From contig JAEPOO010000001.1 in assembly GCA_017642855.1 (NCBI GenBank), forward strand, positions 1,961,469 to 2,025,468: 64,000 bases of DNA, in the 5' to 3' direction. Below the pieces are notes generated by a model that ran no database searches, had not been told where the DNA came from, and worked only from the letters and a program-made list of their open reading frames with translations. The first letter of the stretch is position 1. Each line of letters begins with the position of its first letter. This document shows positions 25,569 through 35,090 of this stretch, in pieces. Source of the DNA: Pseudomonadales bacterium (GTDB taxonomy: Bacteria; Pseudomonadota; Gammaproteobacteria; Pseudomonadales; Azotimanducaceae). A program made the position numbers and the translations under genes.

Positions 25569-27755
25569 TCAGTAGGCTTCTTTTGAACCGTACCCATAGT
25601 AATCGTAATAACCCTTGCCATATCCGCCATATTTAGAGGCAGATGTAGGATCAAACTGGTTGAGTACGACCCCAAGTATGTGGGCGTTTACACGTGCTAG
25701 GCGGTTAAGACCTTCCTGGGCTATTTGAGCCGCAGTAGCATCAGACTTTACGACATAGAGCACACCATCAACATGCGTGGAAAGTACCATAGAATCAGAA
25801 ACAGCCTGTGTTGGGGCGGAGTCTATGATGACGCGATCATATTTGTCCGCCAGGACGCGAAGCAAGTCATCGAATCGCTTTGATGACAGTAGCTCTAGGG
25901 GGTTGGGGGGTACGACACCGGCAGGTATAACATCAATACCCTGGTACTCGTATGTGCAGTTCTCCAAGGTGTCCGTCTCAGCGATAATGTTAGACAAACC
26001 TGGGGTACGATGAGCCAGATGACAATTTTCTGCAACCGATGGTCTCCGCATATCCGCATCTAGCAGGACAACTTTTTCTATTTGCCCAAACGCAAAAGCA
26101 AGATTCATGGAACTGGTTGTTTTCCCTTCACCTGGCAAAGAAGAGGTGACAACTAGCTTCTTGAGTGGACTGTCGATACCGGACAGCACTACGCCCGTAC
26201 GAAGGGTGCGAACAGCTTCACCAAAAAATCGCTCTTCAGAATCAAAAACCGCTTCAGACATCGCCCGTTTACGTTTCTTACTAAGGCTTAACTGAGGCAA
26301 TACACCAATTACAGTTTGGTTTAGCTTAGTTTCGACTTCACCAGAAGACTTTATTGTCTTGTCTAGTAGGTCTCTCAAGAGAGCCAGTCCAACTGCGAAG
26401 GCTCCTGCAAAAACTGCGGCTAAGAATGCGATGATTAGTGTTCTGGGTTTCACAGGTCTCTGGGGTTTATGTGCCCTGTCAATAAATCGAGCGTTGGCTG
26501 CCTGAAAGCTTTCAGAGTTTGTCTCCTGAAATCTCGTAAAAAATAAGTCATAAAGCTGTCTGGTCGCTTGAACTTCTCTTTCAAGTTGAGAAAGCTCGTA
26601 TTGCTTTCTGTTGATGCCTTGTATTTCAGATCTGCTGCGGGTCAATTCACGCTCTGCCTCCTGAAGGCTCGCTTGCGCCTGTTGGTACTGTTCTCTTAGC
26701 CCCGATATTACCTTTTTCACTTGCGCTTCATAAGCTTGAGTCGCCCGATTTAGACTTGACTGCGCGGCTATATGCTTCGGATGTTTCGGTCCATATCTCT
26801 GCGACAACTCCGTTAATTCTTGGCTCTCTCGAGTCTCAGTTTCTTTGAGTCTTTGCGAGAGGCTATCCTGAAGCACACTGGGAAAAGTTTCCCATCGAGA
26901 ATTGTAATTTTCAGAATCTTCACCAACAGAATCCAGCTGATTTCTTGCCTCGGTCAACGCTCTTCTTGCCACCACGACATTCTGTGATAGTTGATCAATC
27001 TCTTTTTCACTCAATGTTGCGACACCCGATACGTCAACTAGATTTTCGCGCTCGCGAAAAGCCTGCAATCGCTTTTCCGCATCTTCTAGTTCTTGCCTCA
27101 TTGAACCCAATCGATTGGTCAACCAAGCCCCTGCTTGTTCCGTCATTTCTACCCTGGACTCCAGATAGTTCTCGATATAGGACTCACCTAACGCGTTAGC
27201 TGCCCTGAAAGTTAACTCGGGATCTGATGATTCAAACGAAATTAAGACAAGGTGAGTTCCGCGAATCGGCTCAATAGAGAGGTTTCCCCTAAATTTACTG
27301 AGCACAACCTCCGCTTGTTCTTCCTCGGACGGAGTTTCCACCGTTTGATTAATACCAAATAGTCTCCGAACAAACGACTCATCTTGTAATGATGATTGAT
27401 ACTCAGGATGGGTAACCAGGTCTAATTTGCTCACAGCCTTTTCAGCCAGCTTTCTTGACCCCAAAATCTCAAACTGAGTTGAAAAGTATTCGCGCTGTGA
27501 CGCGTCAATACCGTAGATCTCTTCTATTGAGACTACATTCGCTTGAGTCGACTCGATCAAAAGTGTGGCTGACGCCGAATAGATAGGAGTCAGACTTCTC
27601 GCAAAAACATAAGCAACCAAAGCAACGACAGTCACCAAAGCTGCAATCTGATACCGTTCTCGCCAAACAATCAACCAGTATGCCAAGAGATCAATGGACT
27701 CCTCCCCATGACGCTCATCACTGGACGCGCTTTGACGTGGGTCAATAGTATTCAA
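25569..27755 (-). CDS. polysaccharide co-polymerase / tyrosine autokinase (Wzc type)
   Basis: A 728-residue inner-membrane protein. Order: short cytoplasmic N terminus, membrane segment near 35-53, Wzz domain, long coiled coil (about 200-400), GNVR-like segment and Pro-rich stretch before a second membrane segment near 430-450, then a BY-kinase domain. The Walker A motif SSLPGEGKTTSS lies at about 532-543, the Walker A' LLDADMRRPS follows, and Walker B is VIIDSAPT. The last residues are Tyr-rich (GKGYYDYYGYGS), the autophosphorylation cluster. It controls chain length and assembly of exported polysaccharide. No partner phosphatase gene is in the window. Confidence 0.94.
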   Translation of the reverse strand: MNTIDPRQSASSDERHGEESIDLLAYWLIVWRERYQIAALVTVVALVAYVFARSLTPIYSASATLLIESTQANVVSIEEIYGIDASQREYFSTQFEILGSRKLAEKAVSKLDLVTHPEYQSSLQDESFVRRLFGINQTVETPSEEEQAEVVLSKFRGNLSIEPIRGTHLVLISFESSDPELTFRAANALGESYIENYLESRVEMTEQAGAWLTNRLGSMRQELEDAEKRLQAFRERENLVDVSGVATLSEKEIDQLSQNVVVARRALTEARNQLDSVGEDSENYNSRWETFPSVLQDSLSQRLKETETRESQELTELSQRYGPKHPKHIAAQSSLNRATQAYEAQVKKVISGLREQYQQAQASLQEAERELTRSRSEIQGINRKQYELSQLEREVQATRQLYDLFFTRFQETNSESFQAANARFIDRAHKPQRPVKPRTLIIAFLAAVFAGAFAVGLALLRDLLDKTIKSSGEVETKLNQTVIGVLPQLSLSKKRKRAMSEAVFDSEERFFGEAVRTLRTGVVLSGIDSPLKKLVVTSSLPGEGKTTSSMNLAFAFGQIEKVVLLDADMRRPSVAENCHLAHRTPGLSNIIAETDTLENCTYEYQGIDVIPAGVVPPNPLELLSSKRFDDLLRVLADKYDRVIIDSAPTQAVSDSMVLSTHVDGVLYVVKSDATAAQIAQEGLNRLARVNAHILGVVLNQFDPTSASKYGGYGKGYYDYYGYGSKEAY

Positions 27756-27809
27756 ATGTCTTCTTCCCTATGCATTTGTTGACATTGAGGTTAACTCAGC
27801 TCTGACGAC

Positions 27810-29114
27810 TTAAAGGTTTTTGTCTTCGATAATGCGAGATTTTGTCATGAAACTTGAGGTCGCTAACGCGAAACCAAATGGAATTCCATAGAGCACGCCT
27901 AAAAAAGAGCCATGTGTTAAGGATTGTATAAACAGCACAGCAAATATGGACAAAGCGAAGACGTGTCGATCCACGAACAAGTACTTAAAGACAATCAATA
28001 TCCATATGGTCAAAATGAATACTCCAAACACTCCCATCTCAATCGCTGAGGTCAAAAAGAGGTTGTGCGCGGGCAATATACGCATTGCCGTGTCGCTACC
28101 AACCTGGGCCACGAATTGAAAGTTCCCAAGCCCATAACCTAGTATCGGCTTCTGAACAAACAGTTCCCATCCTCTCGCTAGTATTTCTAGTCTGAGATTT
28201 GCAGACTCGAACACGTTATAACTCTGCTCGCTTAAGCCCCTAAACAAGTGCGTGAATATTCCTTCAGCCCGCAGAGAGTCAACGTCCACCAACTGCAAAA
28301 ACAGTGGGATTAGCAGAAATGGCGCGTAGATCAGGTATCGCCGTTTGAACGCGTAAACCATTATAGCTCCTCCTACAATTAGAGCTACCAGCGCAGCACG
28401 ACTCCCGGTAAGTACAAGGACCACACAGAATGTAACGAGCAGAATCAGATTACCGAATCCACGAGCTCTGCCGGTAAACCAAAGATAGATACTTAACAGT
28501 CCAGCGAAAGTTACCATCAAACCCATCGCATTGGGATTCTGTAGTATGGCCTCGCCAAGGCGGCGCTCCAGCGGATAGTCCATACTCAACAGCAGTAATA
28601 AGCAGACTATCAAAACTCCTAAACAGTAGTCCTTCAAGAGCAAGTTTATCTGTGCTGGAGTCAGCTTTGGCGTAATCCAGTAGACAAGAAGTAGAAAAGA
28701 GCAGATACCCAACAAGTTCTTTACAATGAATTCGAGGTGCAAGCCATTGATGCTCTGCAGCCCAGCAAGAAACAGATAGCAAACCAGCAAACCAACCCCT
28801 GGTGTTTGAAGTGTTTTGTTGATGCGTTTTAGATAGAGAATCGAAACTCCAAAAACCGCAACGTGTAAGAAGAAGCTGCTGGTGTAGCCGTGCCTGACGA
28901 CAACATCCATCATCCAAACACCCATAGCCAACATCCTAAGGGCAAGAAACGGATCCAATAAACCAAAAAACAGTATCGGAGAGACTAAGACAAAAGTCAG
29001 AACTAATCTAAAACCGTAGTCATAGCTCTGCATAACACCCAGCCCACCGAGTAACACTACAAGAATCAACAAGATTGGGTATAGAGAGAGGAGAACGCGA
29101 TTGCTAATGCGCAT
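27810..29114 (-). CDS. second O-antigen polymerase/ligase-like protein
   Basis: A 434-residue protein with about eleven membrane segments. The periplasmic loop carries a Wzy_C-type segment (ELFVQKPILGYGLGNFQFVA, then LPAHNLFLTSAIEMGVFG with the conserved His). The presence of two Wzy/WaaL-like proteins suggests one polymerase and one ligase, or two glycans built by this locus. It is separated from the autokinase gene by 54 bases, and the upstream GT2 gene ends five bases before it. Confidence 0.82.
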   Translation of the reverse strand: MRISNRVLLSLYPILLILVVLLGGLGVMQSYDYGFRLVLTFVLVSPILFFGLLDPFLALRMLAMGVWMMDVVVRHGYTSSFFLHVAVFGVSILYLKRINKTLQTPGVGLLVCYLFLAGLQSINGLHLEFIVKNLLGICSFLLLVYWITPKLTPAQINLLLKDYCLGVLIVCLLLLLSMDYPLERRLGEAILQNPNAMGLMVTFAGLLSIYLWFTGRARGFGNLILLVTFCVVLVLTGSRAALVALIVGGAIMVYAFKRRYLIYAPFLLIPLFLQLVDVDSLRAEGIFTHLFRGLSEQSYNVFESANLRLEILARGWELFVQKPILGYGLGNFQFVAQVGSDTAMRILPAHNLFLTSAIEMGVFGVFILTIWILIVFKYLFVDRHVFALSIFAVLFIQSLTHGSFLGVLYGIPFGFALATSSFMTKSRIIEDKNL

Positions 29115-29119
29115 TTTGA

Positions 29120-30253
29120 CTAAGACGACTTATAAGATGTTACACGCCTGCCAAAGGCTCCGCGAATAACACCGAGTAAGAAGCCAACGTTTGCGAGCAA
29201 AAAGCTGTATGCGATCTCAGCAAGGGTATAGTCAAGAGACTTTTCTTTTGACAACCATCCGAAAATAGAAACCAAGTAAAAGAACACCACAACCAGCGAA
29301 AGTTGAACCATGTCCCAGAGGAGACCTAGAACAAAAAGCGATATAGAGAATAAGATCAAGAAGATGGGAGACAACCAGCGCAGAAGCTTGTGGGACCACA
29401 GAGCGAATGCTATTCCTGGGTACTTTAACGGATTCAATAGATGAGGATAGAGCAGTGTCCCCTGCCAATTTCGTTGTGTCATCCGTACGCGGTTCGCTAA
29501 CTCAGCTCTACTGTCGTAAACATCCCAAGCAATGGCCCGGTGTGTGTGTCTGACACTAAAACCCTTCTCTACCACCTGAAGAGGAATCACACAATCTTCA
29601 CCGACAAACTCAGGGAGACGATCTATCAGCGACCTTCTGGCCGCAACACAGGCTCCGGAGCACACTGCGAGAATTCCAAGAGAACTTTCGTAAGATCGTA
29701 CCCTGCATTCTGCCTGCCAATACTTAGACTGCCCGCTAACTACTCCATTATTGCCTCCATTAAACAACAACATTCCATCTACAGCCCCTACCGACGGATC
29801 AGCAAATTCAGCAACCAAATTTGTGACAAAGCCGCTGGCAAATCTTGTTTCTGCATCTGTAAATACGACTATCTCGCTCGTTATATGGTCCAGAGCAAAG
29901 TTCTGTGCAGCAGACTTCCCGTTGGAACCATTACTCTCCAGCAAGATCACCCTGGAATCTTCGTACTCTGCTGCAATACGATTTGTATCGTCGGATGACC
30001 TATCTGAACAAACAACGACACTCAGGTCACCCAAATAGCCATTAGCCAGAATGTTTTCGATACGAGAGGAGATCAATGCCTCCTCGTTATGAACAGTGAC
30101 CAAGACGGTTACCGACGGTTGATGGTTAGAGTCAGCTTTACACTTTTCAACAAAAAAAAGACATAAAAGCTTTAACAACAATTCGTACCCCACATAGATA
30201 TAAAACAACGCAAGAGCACTCAACCCGAAAAGAAGCAGAAACAAAGTCGTCAT
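29120..30253 (-). CDS. membrane-bound family 2 glycosyltransferase
   Basis: A 377-residue GT2 enzyme. An N-terminal membrane segment (residues 3-25) is followed by SVTVLVTVHNEEALISSRIE, DxD-like FTDAETRF and the QxxRW-like region RMTQRNWQGTLLYP. Three or four hydrophobic segments follow near 290-370. This topology is that of processive or lipid-carrier-linked GT2 enzymes acting at the inner membrane. The sugar is unknown. It overlaps the upstream methyltransferase start by one base. Confidence 0.87.
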   Translation of the reverse strand: MTTLFLLLFGLSALALFYIYVGYELLLKLLCLFFVEKCKADSNHQPSVTVLVTVHNEEALISSRIENILANGYLGDLSVVVCSDRSSDDTNRIAAEYEDSRVILLESNGSNGKSAAQNFALDHITSEIVVFTDAETRFASGFVTNLVAEFADPSVGAVDGMLLFNGGNNGVVSGQSKYWQAECRVRSYESSLGILAVCSGACVAARRSLIDRLPEFVGEDCVIPLQVVEKGFSVRHTHRAIAWDVYDSRAELANRVRMTQRNWQGTLLYPHLLNPLKYPGIAFALWSHKLLRWLSPIFLILFSISLFVLGLLWDMVQLSLVVVFFYLVSIFGWLSKEKSLDYTLAEIAYSFLLANVGFLLGVIRGAFGRRVTSYKSS

Positions 30254-31017
30254 TACGGTTTAATGCAGGTAGCAATCTGCATACTTGCAATCACTTTAGA
30301 AGGAAAGAAAGGAGTAAGTGACCTATCAAGTATTTTTGTAAGAATGGGGTTAGCAGATCTGAACCAGTCCGGCAGCAGAGATTTAAAGTGTATCGACGAC
30401 GGTTTTTGATGCAGAACCTTAAAGCCACTCAAGTGTATCGCCTCAGAGAGTTCTGATAGCGTCAGGTGGTACTGATGAAACTCCGACATAACACTGTCGA
30501 AATTTGAACCACCATCTTCCATGCCTGAAAGTAGCTTCCTTCTGTTCAGCCAAGGAACGGTAATAAACATGTAACCACCAGGACGAACAACGCGGAAAAA
30601 CTCCTTTAATGCCGCATTAGGTCCTTCTTCCAAGTGTTCAATAACCCCCCAAGAAACCAAGGCATCAAATGTGGAGTCATGGAAGGGGAGCCTCCTGACA
30701 TCACCGCCGACGAGATCGAGCTCCGGATGTGCTTTACGCAATCTACCTAGTGTTTTGCTTTCAAAATCAAGTCCAGTCGCTTCCATCTCCTTGGACTGTA
30801 AAAACCTAACCCACGAACCTAATCCACACCCAGCTTCGAGCACTTTCCACCCAGGCCTGACAAAACGCTTCATCTCACGCCATTGAGGTTGGGAAGCGAG
30901 CTTCCTTACCTGACGCTCACTACTAAAACCTCCTTGACTCCAGGCTGTTGCCCACCCCTCTACGCCACCTCCCGCATGAAGCACACCTTTGTCAGGTGCA
31001 GTGTATTGTTTATACAT
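30253..31017 (-). CDS. SAM-dependent methyltransferase
   Basis: A 254-residue class I methyltransferase. The SAM-binding loop is VLEAGCGLGSWVRFL near residues 57-71, followed by LDLVGGDVRRLPF and DALVSWGVIEHL. Its place among glycosyltransferases suggests methylation of a sugar or sugar-lipid during repeat-unit assembly. The target cannot be read from sequence. Confidence 0.85.
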   Translation of the reverse strand: MYKQYTAPDKGVLHAGGGVEGWATAWSQGGFSSERQVRKLASQPQWREMKRFVRPGWKVLEAGCGLGSWVRFLQSKEMEATGLDFESKTLGRLRKAHPELDLVGGDVRRLPFHDSTFDALVSWGVIEHLEEGPNAALKEFFRVVRPGGYMFITVPWLNRRKLLSGMEDGGSNFDSVMSEFHQYHLTLSELSEAIHLSGFKVLHQKPSSIHFKSLLPDWFRSANPILTKILDRSLTPFFPSKVIASMQIATCIKP

Positions 31018-31033
31018 TTATCGACCAACTTAA

Positions 31034-32548
31034 TCAGCGTGATAAGGATAACGATTGAAGAACCACACCCAAAAAAGCTCTAAATTCAGTAAAAATTGAG
31101 AGCCGTTGCGCCTTATCAAACAATAGGAGAAAAACTAGTAACCCAGAGGACATAATAACAGGCCCGGTAACAAGCACTAACATGATCCAAGAATCGATCC
31201 AGTCTAATGACACGGTAGTCCCGATTAGGAGAGATAAGAGAATGAACAAAGAAAGTCTCCACAGATCAAAAAGAAGTCGTTTCGTGAATCCATTGTTCAC
31301 CAATACGTCGAGGAGCACGAGCATTAACACTCTCGCGATCGCAAACACAGACAGAAGACCGATTAGACCTAGAATGCCGTAAGCAAAATACGAAATGGCA
31401 AGGACACCAAGCGCAACCAAGGTTAGCGCCAAAACTTGTTCACGCAACAAATCAGATAACGCGGTTTGGTTTTGGTCTATTCTTGCGATTGCTAACGCCA
31501 AGGCTGATACCACGATCACAACATCTGTGTGTGAACCCAAATGGTAATCGGCACCTACCCATAAGGTCAAAAAGGGGCGATTCAAAACGACGACTGCCAA
31601 ACCTGCTGTTAGGCAAACATACCAGAGAATCAGCAAAGTTATTCGGCGGGAATCGGTCAATCGATCATTATGGTCTCTTGAAGAAAGCTCCCCAAAGCTT
31701 GAGAAAGTTGACGCTGAGACGAGAATCCCAAAGTTATAAATGAGCATGGCTGCAAAGCTACACAACACAAAACTTGTGACCGAACTCGCACCTGCCAACA
31801 CCCCTATTATCAACACATCCATAGTTAAGAAAAATGTGTAGAAACAGCGACAAAGGAAATACCAACGATTAAACCTTAGCTGGCTGCGAGCTTCTTGCAA
31901 CGAAGCCCGCTGTACCTTAAACCAAGGAAACAGCCTCCTGGCCAGAACAAATCCACACACACCAAGCAACATAGTCCCCGCCGCAAAACCCAATGCGGCC
32001 GATACCAACCCATAGCCTAACCAGAGAAGAGTGACCGTGACTAGCGCGTTGATAAGCTGGCTCCCACTTTTAATGCCAAGTAACCGATGCGTCTTATTCA
32101 TGGCAGCAATTACATTGTTTGGTAACACTGCCAATTCCCTGAGCAACACTACAAAAAGCAGTAGGGTTGCAACGATCATTAGTTCACCGGAACTCCCATC
32201 TGGGATCTCAAGGTAATACTGAGTGGTAAGCACAACGCAAAGACACAAAACAACCGCAACGGGCAGTACCAATGCCCACAAATTGATGGCAATGCCAATG
32301 GTTTTCTGCCGGTAGGTATCGGATTCTTCTGATTGATTTATCGCCACCAACATTCGAAGCGATTGTGTGGGTTGACTAATAACAAGAGCGACAAAGGTCG
32401 AGCTCCTATTAAGAAAGTGCCAAAAGCCAAACAGACTTGGTCCAACAAACGCCAAGAGAATCGGGTTCATGATCAGTTGGATCACAATCCTAAGGCCCTG
32501 ATCCACCAAGAGTGTAGAAAGATGCTGGATACTTCTACGCTTGCTCAT
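31034..32548 (-). CDS. polysaccharide flippase-like membrane protein (Wzx type)
   Basis: A protein of 504 residues with about twelve membrane segments and no large soluble domain. It starts MSKRRSIQHLSTLLVDQGLR, like many MATE-superfamily oligosaccharide translocases. Start at ATG 32548 overlaps the upstream gene by 14 bases; GTG 32560 is the alternative. It probably flips the lipid-linked repeat unit to the periplasm for the Wzy-type polymerase. Wzx proteins are poorly conserved, so the call rests on topology, length and context. Confidence 0.8.
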   Translation of the reverse strand: MSKRRSIQHLSTLLVDQGLRIVIQLIMNPILLAFVGPSLFGFWHFLNRSSTFVALVISQPTQSLRMLVAINQSEESDTYRQKTIGIAINLWALVLPVAVVLCLCVVLTTQYYLEIPDGSSGELMIVATLLLFVVLLRELAVLPNNVIAAMNKTHRLLGIKSGSQLINALVTVTLLWLGYGLVSAALGFAAGTMLLGVCGFVLARRLFPWFKVQRASLQEARSQLRFNRWYFLCRCFYTFFLTMDVLIIGVLAGASSVTSFVLCSFAAMLIYNFGILVSASTFSSFGELSSRDHNDRLTDSRRITLLILWYVCLTAGLAVVVLNRPFLTLWVGADYHLGSHTDVVIVVSALALAIARIDQNQTALSDLLREQVLALTLVALGVLAISYFAYGILGLIGLLSVFAIARVLMLVLLDVLVNNGFTKRLLFDLWRLSLFILLSLLIGTTVSLDWIDSWIMLVLVTGPVIMSSGLLVFLLLFDKAQRLSIFTEFRAFLGVVLQSLSLSR

Positions 32549-33524
32549 GACTTGAATCACTTAAAAGACGCAGCACTCTTTTCCTCACATTTCTGGCCTT
32601 AGAAACTAGCCGATCTCCCAGCAGGTTCTTTGTTCGAGTTTCTATGATTGATCGAACTCGCCCGTAAAACGTTTTCCTCCTTAATTCCCGAACGACGAGT
32701 CGTGTATCGACGGATGTCGGGTGGTTCATTTCTGAGCTCTCCACTCTTTCGACCACCATCCAAAGCTCACCTTGACGTGACCAGCCATCAGCCTCCCTTT
32801 GACCAACAACTCTGAGTCCAGCGCGTTCAACCAACTGCTGGAGGGTTACACTAGAGAAGTACCAGAGATGCACAAGTTTAAATATGGATTGCAATCTTTC
32901 ACCCGAAAACAAACCCAAATTAAAGCTCCACAAATTGGGGACCACAATAAGCAGGTTGCCAAATTCAGAAACTCGATCGCGCAGCGCAATCAGAGTGCTT
33001 AGTGGGTCTGGCAGGTGCTCCAGAACCGCTCGGCACACGATCAAATCGTAGTTTCCGGGTATTTCATTTGGCTCTGCACTGACCACATTCAACTGATAGT
33101 GCTGACTTGCAAACAAAATAGCTCTTTCAGAATACTCAATCCCGAAAGCAGTCGCAGACCAACGCTTGGACAACTCGTTCGCTAAAGTGCCGTAGCCACA
33201 ACCGTAGTCGCATATAGATGTAGGACTTTGTGCGAGGTAGTGTTCCAGAAAATTGATCAGCTCGAGATTATAGTCTTTTCGCCTACGTTCACTTGCTACA
33301 ATTTCTTCGTCTGACAGGTCATCTCGCTCCAACATCTTATAGTAAGATGCCAACTTTTCGAGATCCGGTGTGGGATGAATACCGACAACGCCGCAGTGAC
33401 GACATACCTTCAGTGTAATGTGTCTCAAGGGGCTAAAGTGAGCAGCTAAAGACCGCGATATTGGCGCTTTGAACAGTTCGATATGTCCTTCGGAGGTGCC
33501 GCAGATCTTACATATCAATTCCAT
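32535..33524 (-). CDS. zinc-ribbon class I methyltransferase
   Basis: A 329-residue protein. The N terminus has two Cys pairs (CKICG at 5-9 and CRHCG near 41-45), a zinc-ribbon typical of sugar or small-molecule C- and O-methyltransferases. The SAM-binding motif ICDYGCGYGTLANEL is near 103-117 and LIVCRAVLEHL follows. It is similar in layout to the gene at 38310, so the locus has two zinc-ribbon methyltransferases. Target unknown; glycan modification is likely from context. Confidence 0.85.
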   Translation of the reverse strand: MELICKICGTSEGHIELFKAPISRSLAAHFSPLRHITLKVCRHCGVVGIHPTPDLEKLASYYKMLERDDLSDEEIVASERRRKDYNLELINFLEHYLAQSPTSICDYGCGYGTLANELSKRWSATAFGIEYSERAILFASQHYQLNVVSAEPNEIPGNYDLIVCRAVLEHLPDPLSTLIALRDRVSEFGNLLIVVPNLWSFNLGLFSGERLQSIFKLVHLWYFSSVTLQQLVERAGLRVVGQREADGWSRQGELWMVVERVESSEMNHPTSVDTRLVVRELRRKTFYGRVRSIIETRTKNLLGDRLVSKARNVRKRVLRLLSDSSHEQA

Positions 33525-33605
33525 AACGATTCGCTAGTCTCGATGCCTAAAGAGCAGTTAACTTTGATTTCGCGCATCACAGGTATCGTCATTCAACCAA
33601 AGTTT

Positions 33606-35090
33606 TTAGTAATCTCGCTCAACTTGAGAATGTTTATAAACTTCGGAAAAGATTCTAAGCAAGAGTGAAGCGAGCTTCTCAGGATCGTGATGAATATCCT
33701 TGAGATCAACACCAGTTTCGAATCCAGTATCGATCATCGCTGAAACAAACGCTCTAAGCGACCTAGCCATAGTAGCGTCATCGAACGAATACTCCTTCGC
33801 TAAAGTTTTCTTTAGGATATAGGGCAACGAATTCAAGTCCGTTACGTGAATGATCCCCTCCAGAATTTCATAGTATTTTCTGCCCAGCATTAGGATGGGG
33901 CGGCCACTCAGTAACTGCTGGAATCCCAGTGTTCCCGCAACCGTTACCAACAAGTCACATCGACTCTGTAAATACTCGTTACTGGTCTCCGGTGCCACTA
34001 ACACTACATTCGGCAGTCGAGTCAAAGTATTGTAGAACCCGGCGGAATGAATACCCGGCCCTCTCGGGTGATCCTTAACAACCAAGGTTGTTCCTGCCGG
34101 TAGTGAGGCAGACAACACTTCAACCAGACTCGTCTGATTGAGATAACCCACAGCTCGACTGAGCATCGCCGCTTCAGGCACCCGTTGAAGTGGGAAATAT
34201 ACGAACCCGCTGTCAGGCACACTGTCATAAGTAACAAAGAGCCTGGCACCAATGAGATTAAGGTTTCTCTTTAAGAAAGCCCGGATACTTGAGGGGAGAT
34301 GAATTTGGCCATAGTCATCAACAATGTTTCCTCGCAGCCAGTGAAATCGCAAATCACGTCGTCTCAATGTCTGGAACGCGTTTAACACGTTTGCCATCAA
34401 TCCTAGACGCGGTAACACTGAAGGTTGGACAGTCGATGCATCATTTTGGATTCTCGACTGAATGTATGCATCAACGTCAGGTTCAAGGAGACGGGATTGA
34501 AAGACCGGGTCAGAGAGTAACTCTTCGTAGCGCGATCGAAGCCGGGAAGACAGAAAATATTTGTTATCGAAGCAATATTGGACCGTGCGATTCCAGTAGT
34601 AATCAGGAAACAACAGAAAACACTCATAGCCAAGACTCAGCGACATCTCAAAGAGGAGCGCCGAGTGGAAGTTATCGGTGTGATGCGCGAGAACATGAGT
34701 AATTCCTGCATCCTCAAGGACAAATTCGTAAAACAACACTCCAGCTTTCAATAGGAACAGTAACTCTACCTCATCGTATTCGATAGAAGGATAAGAACCT
34801 TCAAGCAAACTATAATTTGCGATTCTTCGCTCGGCGACAATCGCCAGACGGAGGTTTGAATCCGGATACCTGGACTCAAGTTCTTGAATGTTCGTACGGT
34901 CAATCAAACCTCGGTTGCGCTCAACCCAACTGTTGAAGTGGTAGCTGCTCTCACATTCAATCGGTAATTCCTCGCCGTTGTAGACGAAATGACTTTGGAT
35001 TCCTTCAGCCGAAAGATTCTGACATGCCTTGCTGTAACTAGCTTGGCGCCCTAACCCAGGTGTGGGGTGCAGGAATAGCAGATTGATCAT
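33606..35090 (-). CDS. capsule-type glycosyltransferase-like protein (KpsC/KpsS-like)
   Basis: A 494-residue soluble protein. The C-terminal half has VYFPLQRVPEAA, LVVKDHPRGPG and SRCDLLVTVAGTLGFQQLLS followed by GRPILMLG. These segments (a His-Pro pair after Lys-Asp and a late G-T-x-x-x-E/Q-like loop) are typical of capsule polysaccharide transferases of the KpsC/KpsS fold. The N-terminal 200 residues are not recognisable. Substrate unknown. It follows the Gfo/Idh-SDR fusion with a four-base overlap; 81 noncoding bases separate it from the next methyltransferase. Confidence 0.65.
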   Translation of the reverse strand: MINLLFLHPTPGLGRQASYSKACQNLSAEGIQSHFVYNGEELPIECESSYHFNSWVERNRGLIDRTNIQELESRYPDSNLRLAIVAERRIANYSLLEGSYPSIEYDEVELLFLLKAGVLFYEFVLEDAGITHVLAHHTDNFHSALLFEMSLSLGYECFLLFPDYYWNRTVQYCFDNKYFLSSRLRSRYEELLSDPVFQSRLLEPDVDAYIQSRIQNDASTVQPSVLPRLGLMANVLNAFQTLRRRDLRFHWLRGNIVDDYGQIHLPSSIRAFLKRNLNLIGARLFVTYDSVPDSGFVYFPLQRVPEAAMLSRAVGYLNQTSLVEVLSASLPAGTTLVVKDHPRGPGIHSAGFYNTLTRLPNVVLVAPETSNEYLQSRCDLLVTVAGTLGFQQLLSGRPILMLGRKYYEILEGIIHVTDLNSLPYILKKTLAKEYSFDDATMARSLRAFVSAMIDTGFETGVDLKDIHHDPEKLASLLLRIFSEVYKHSQVERDY

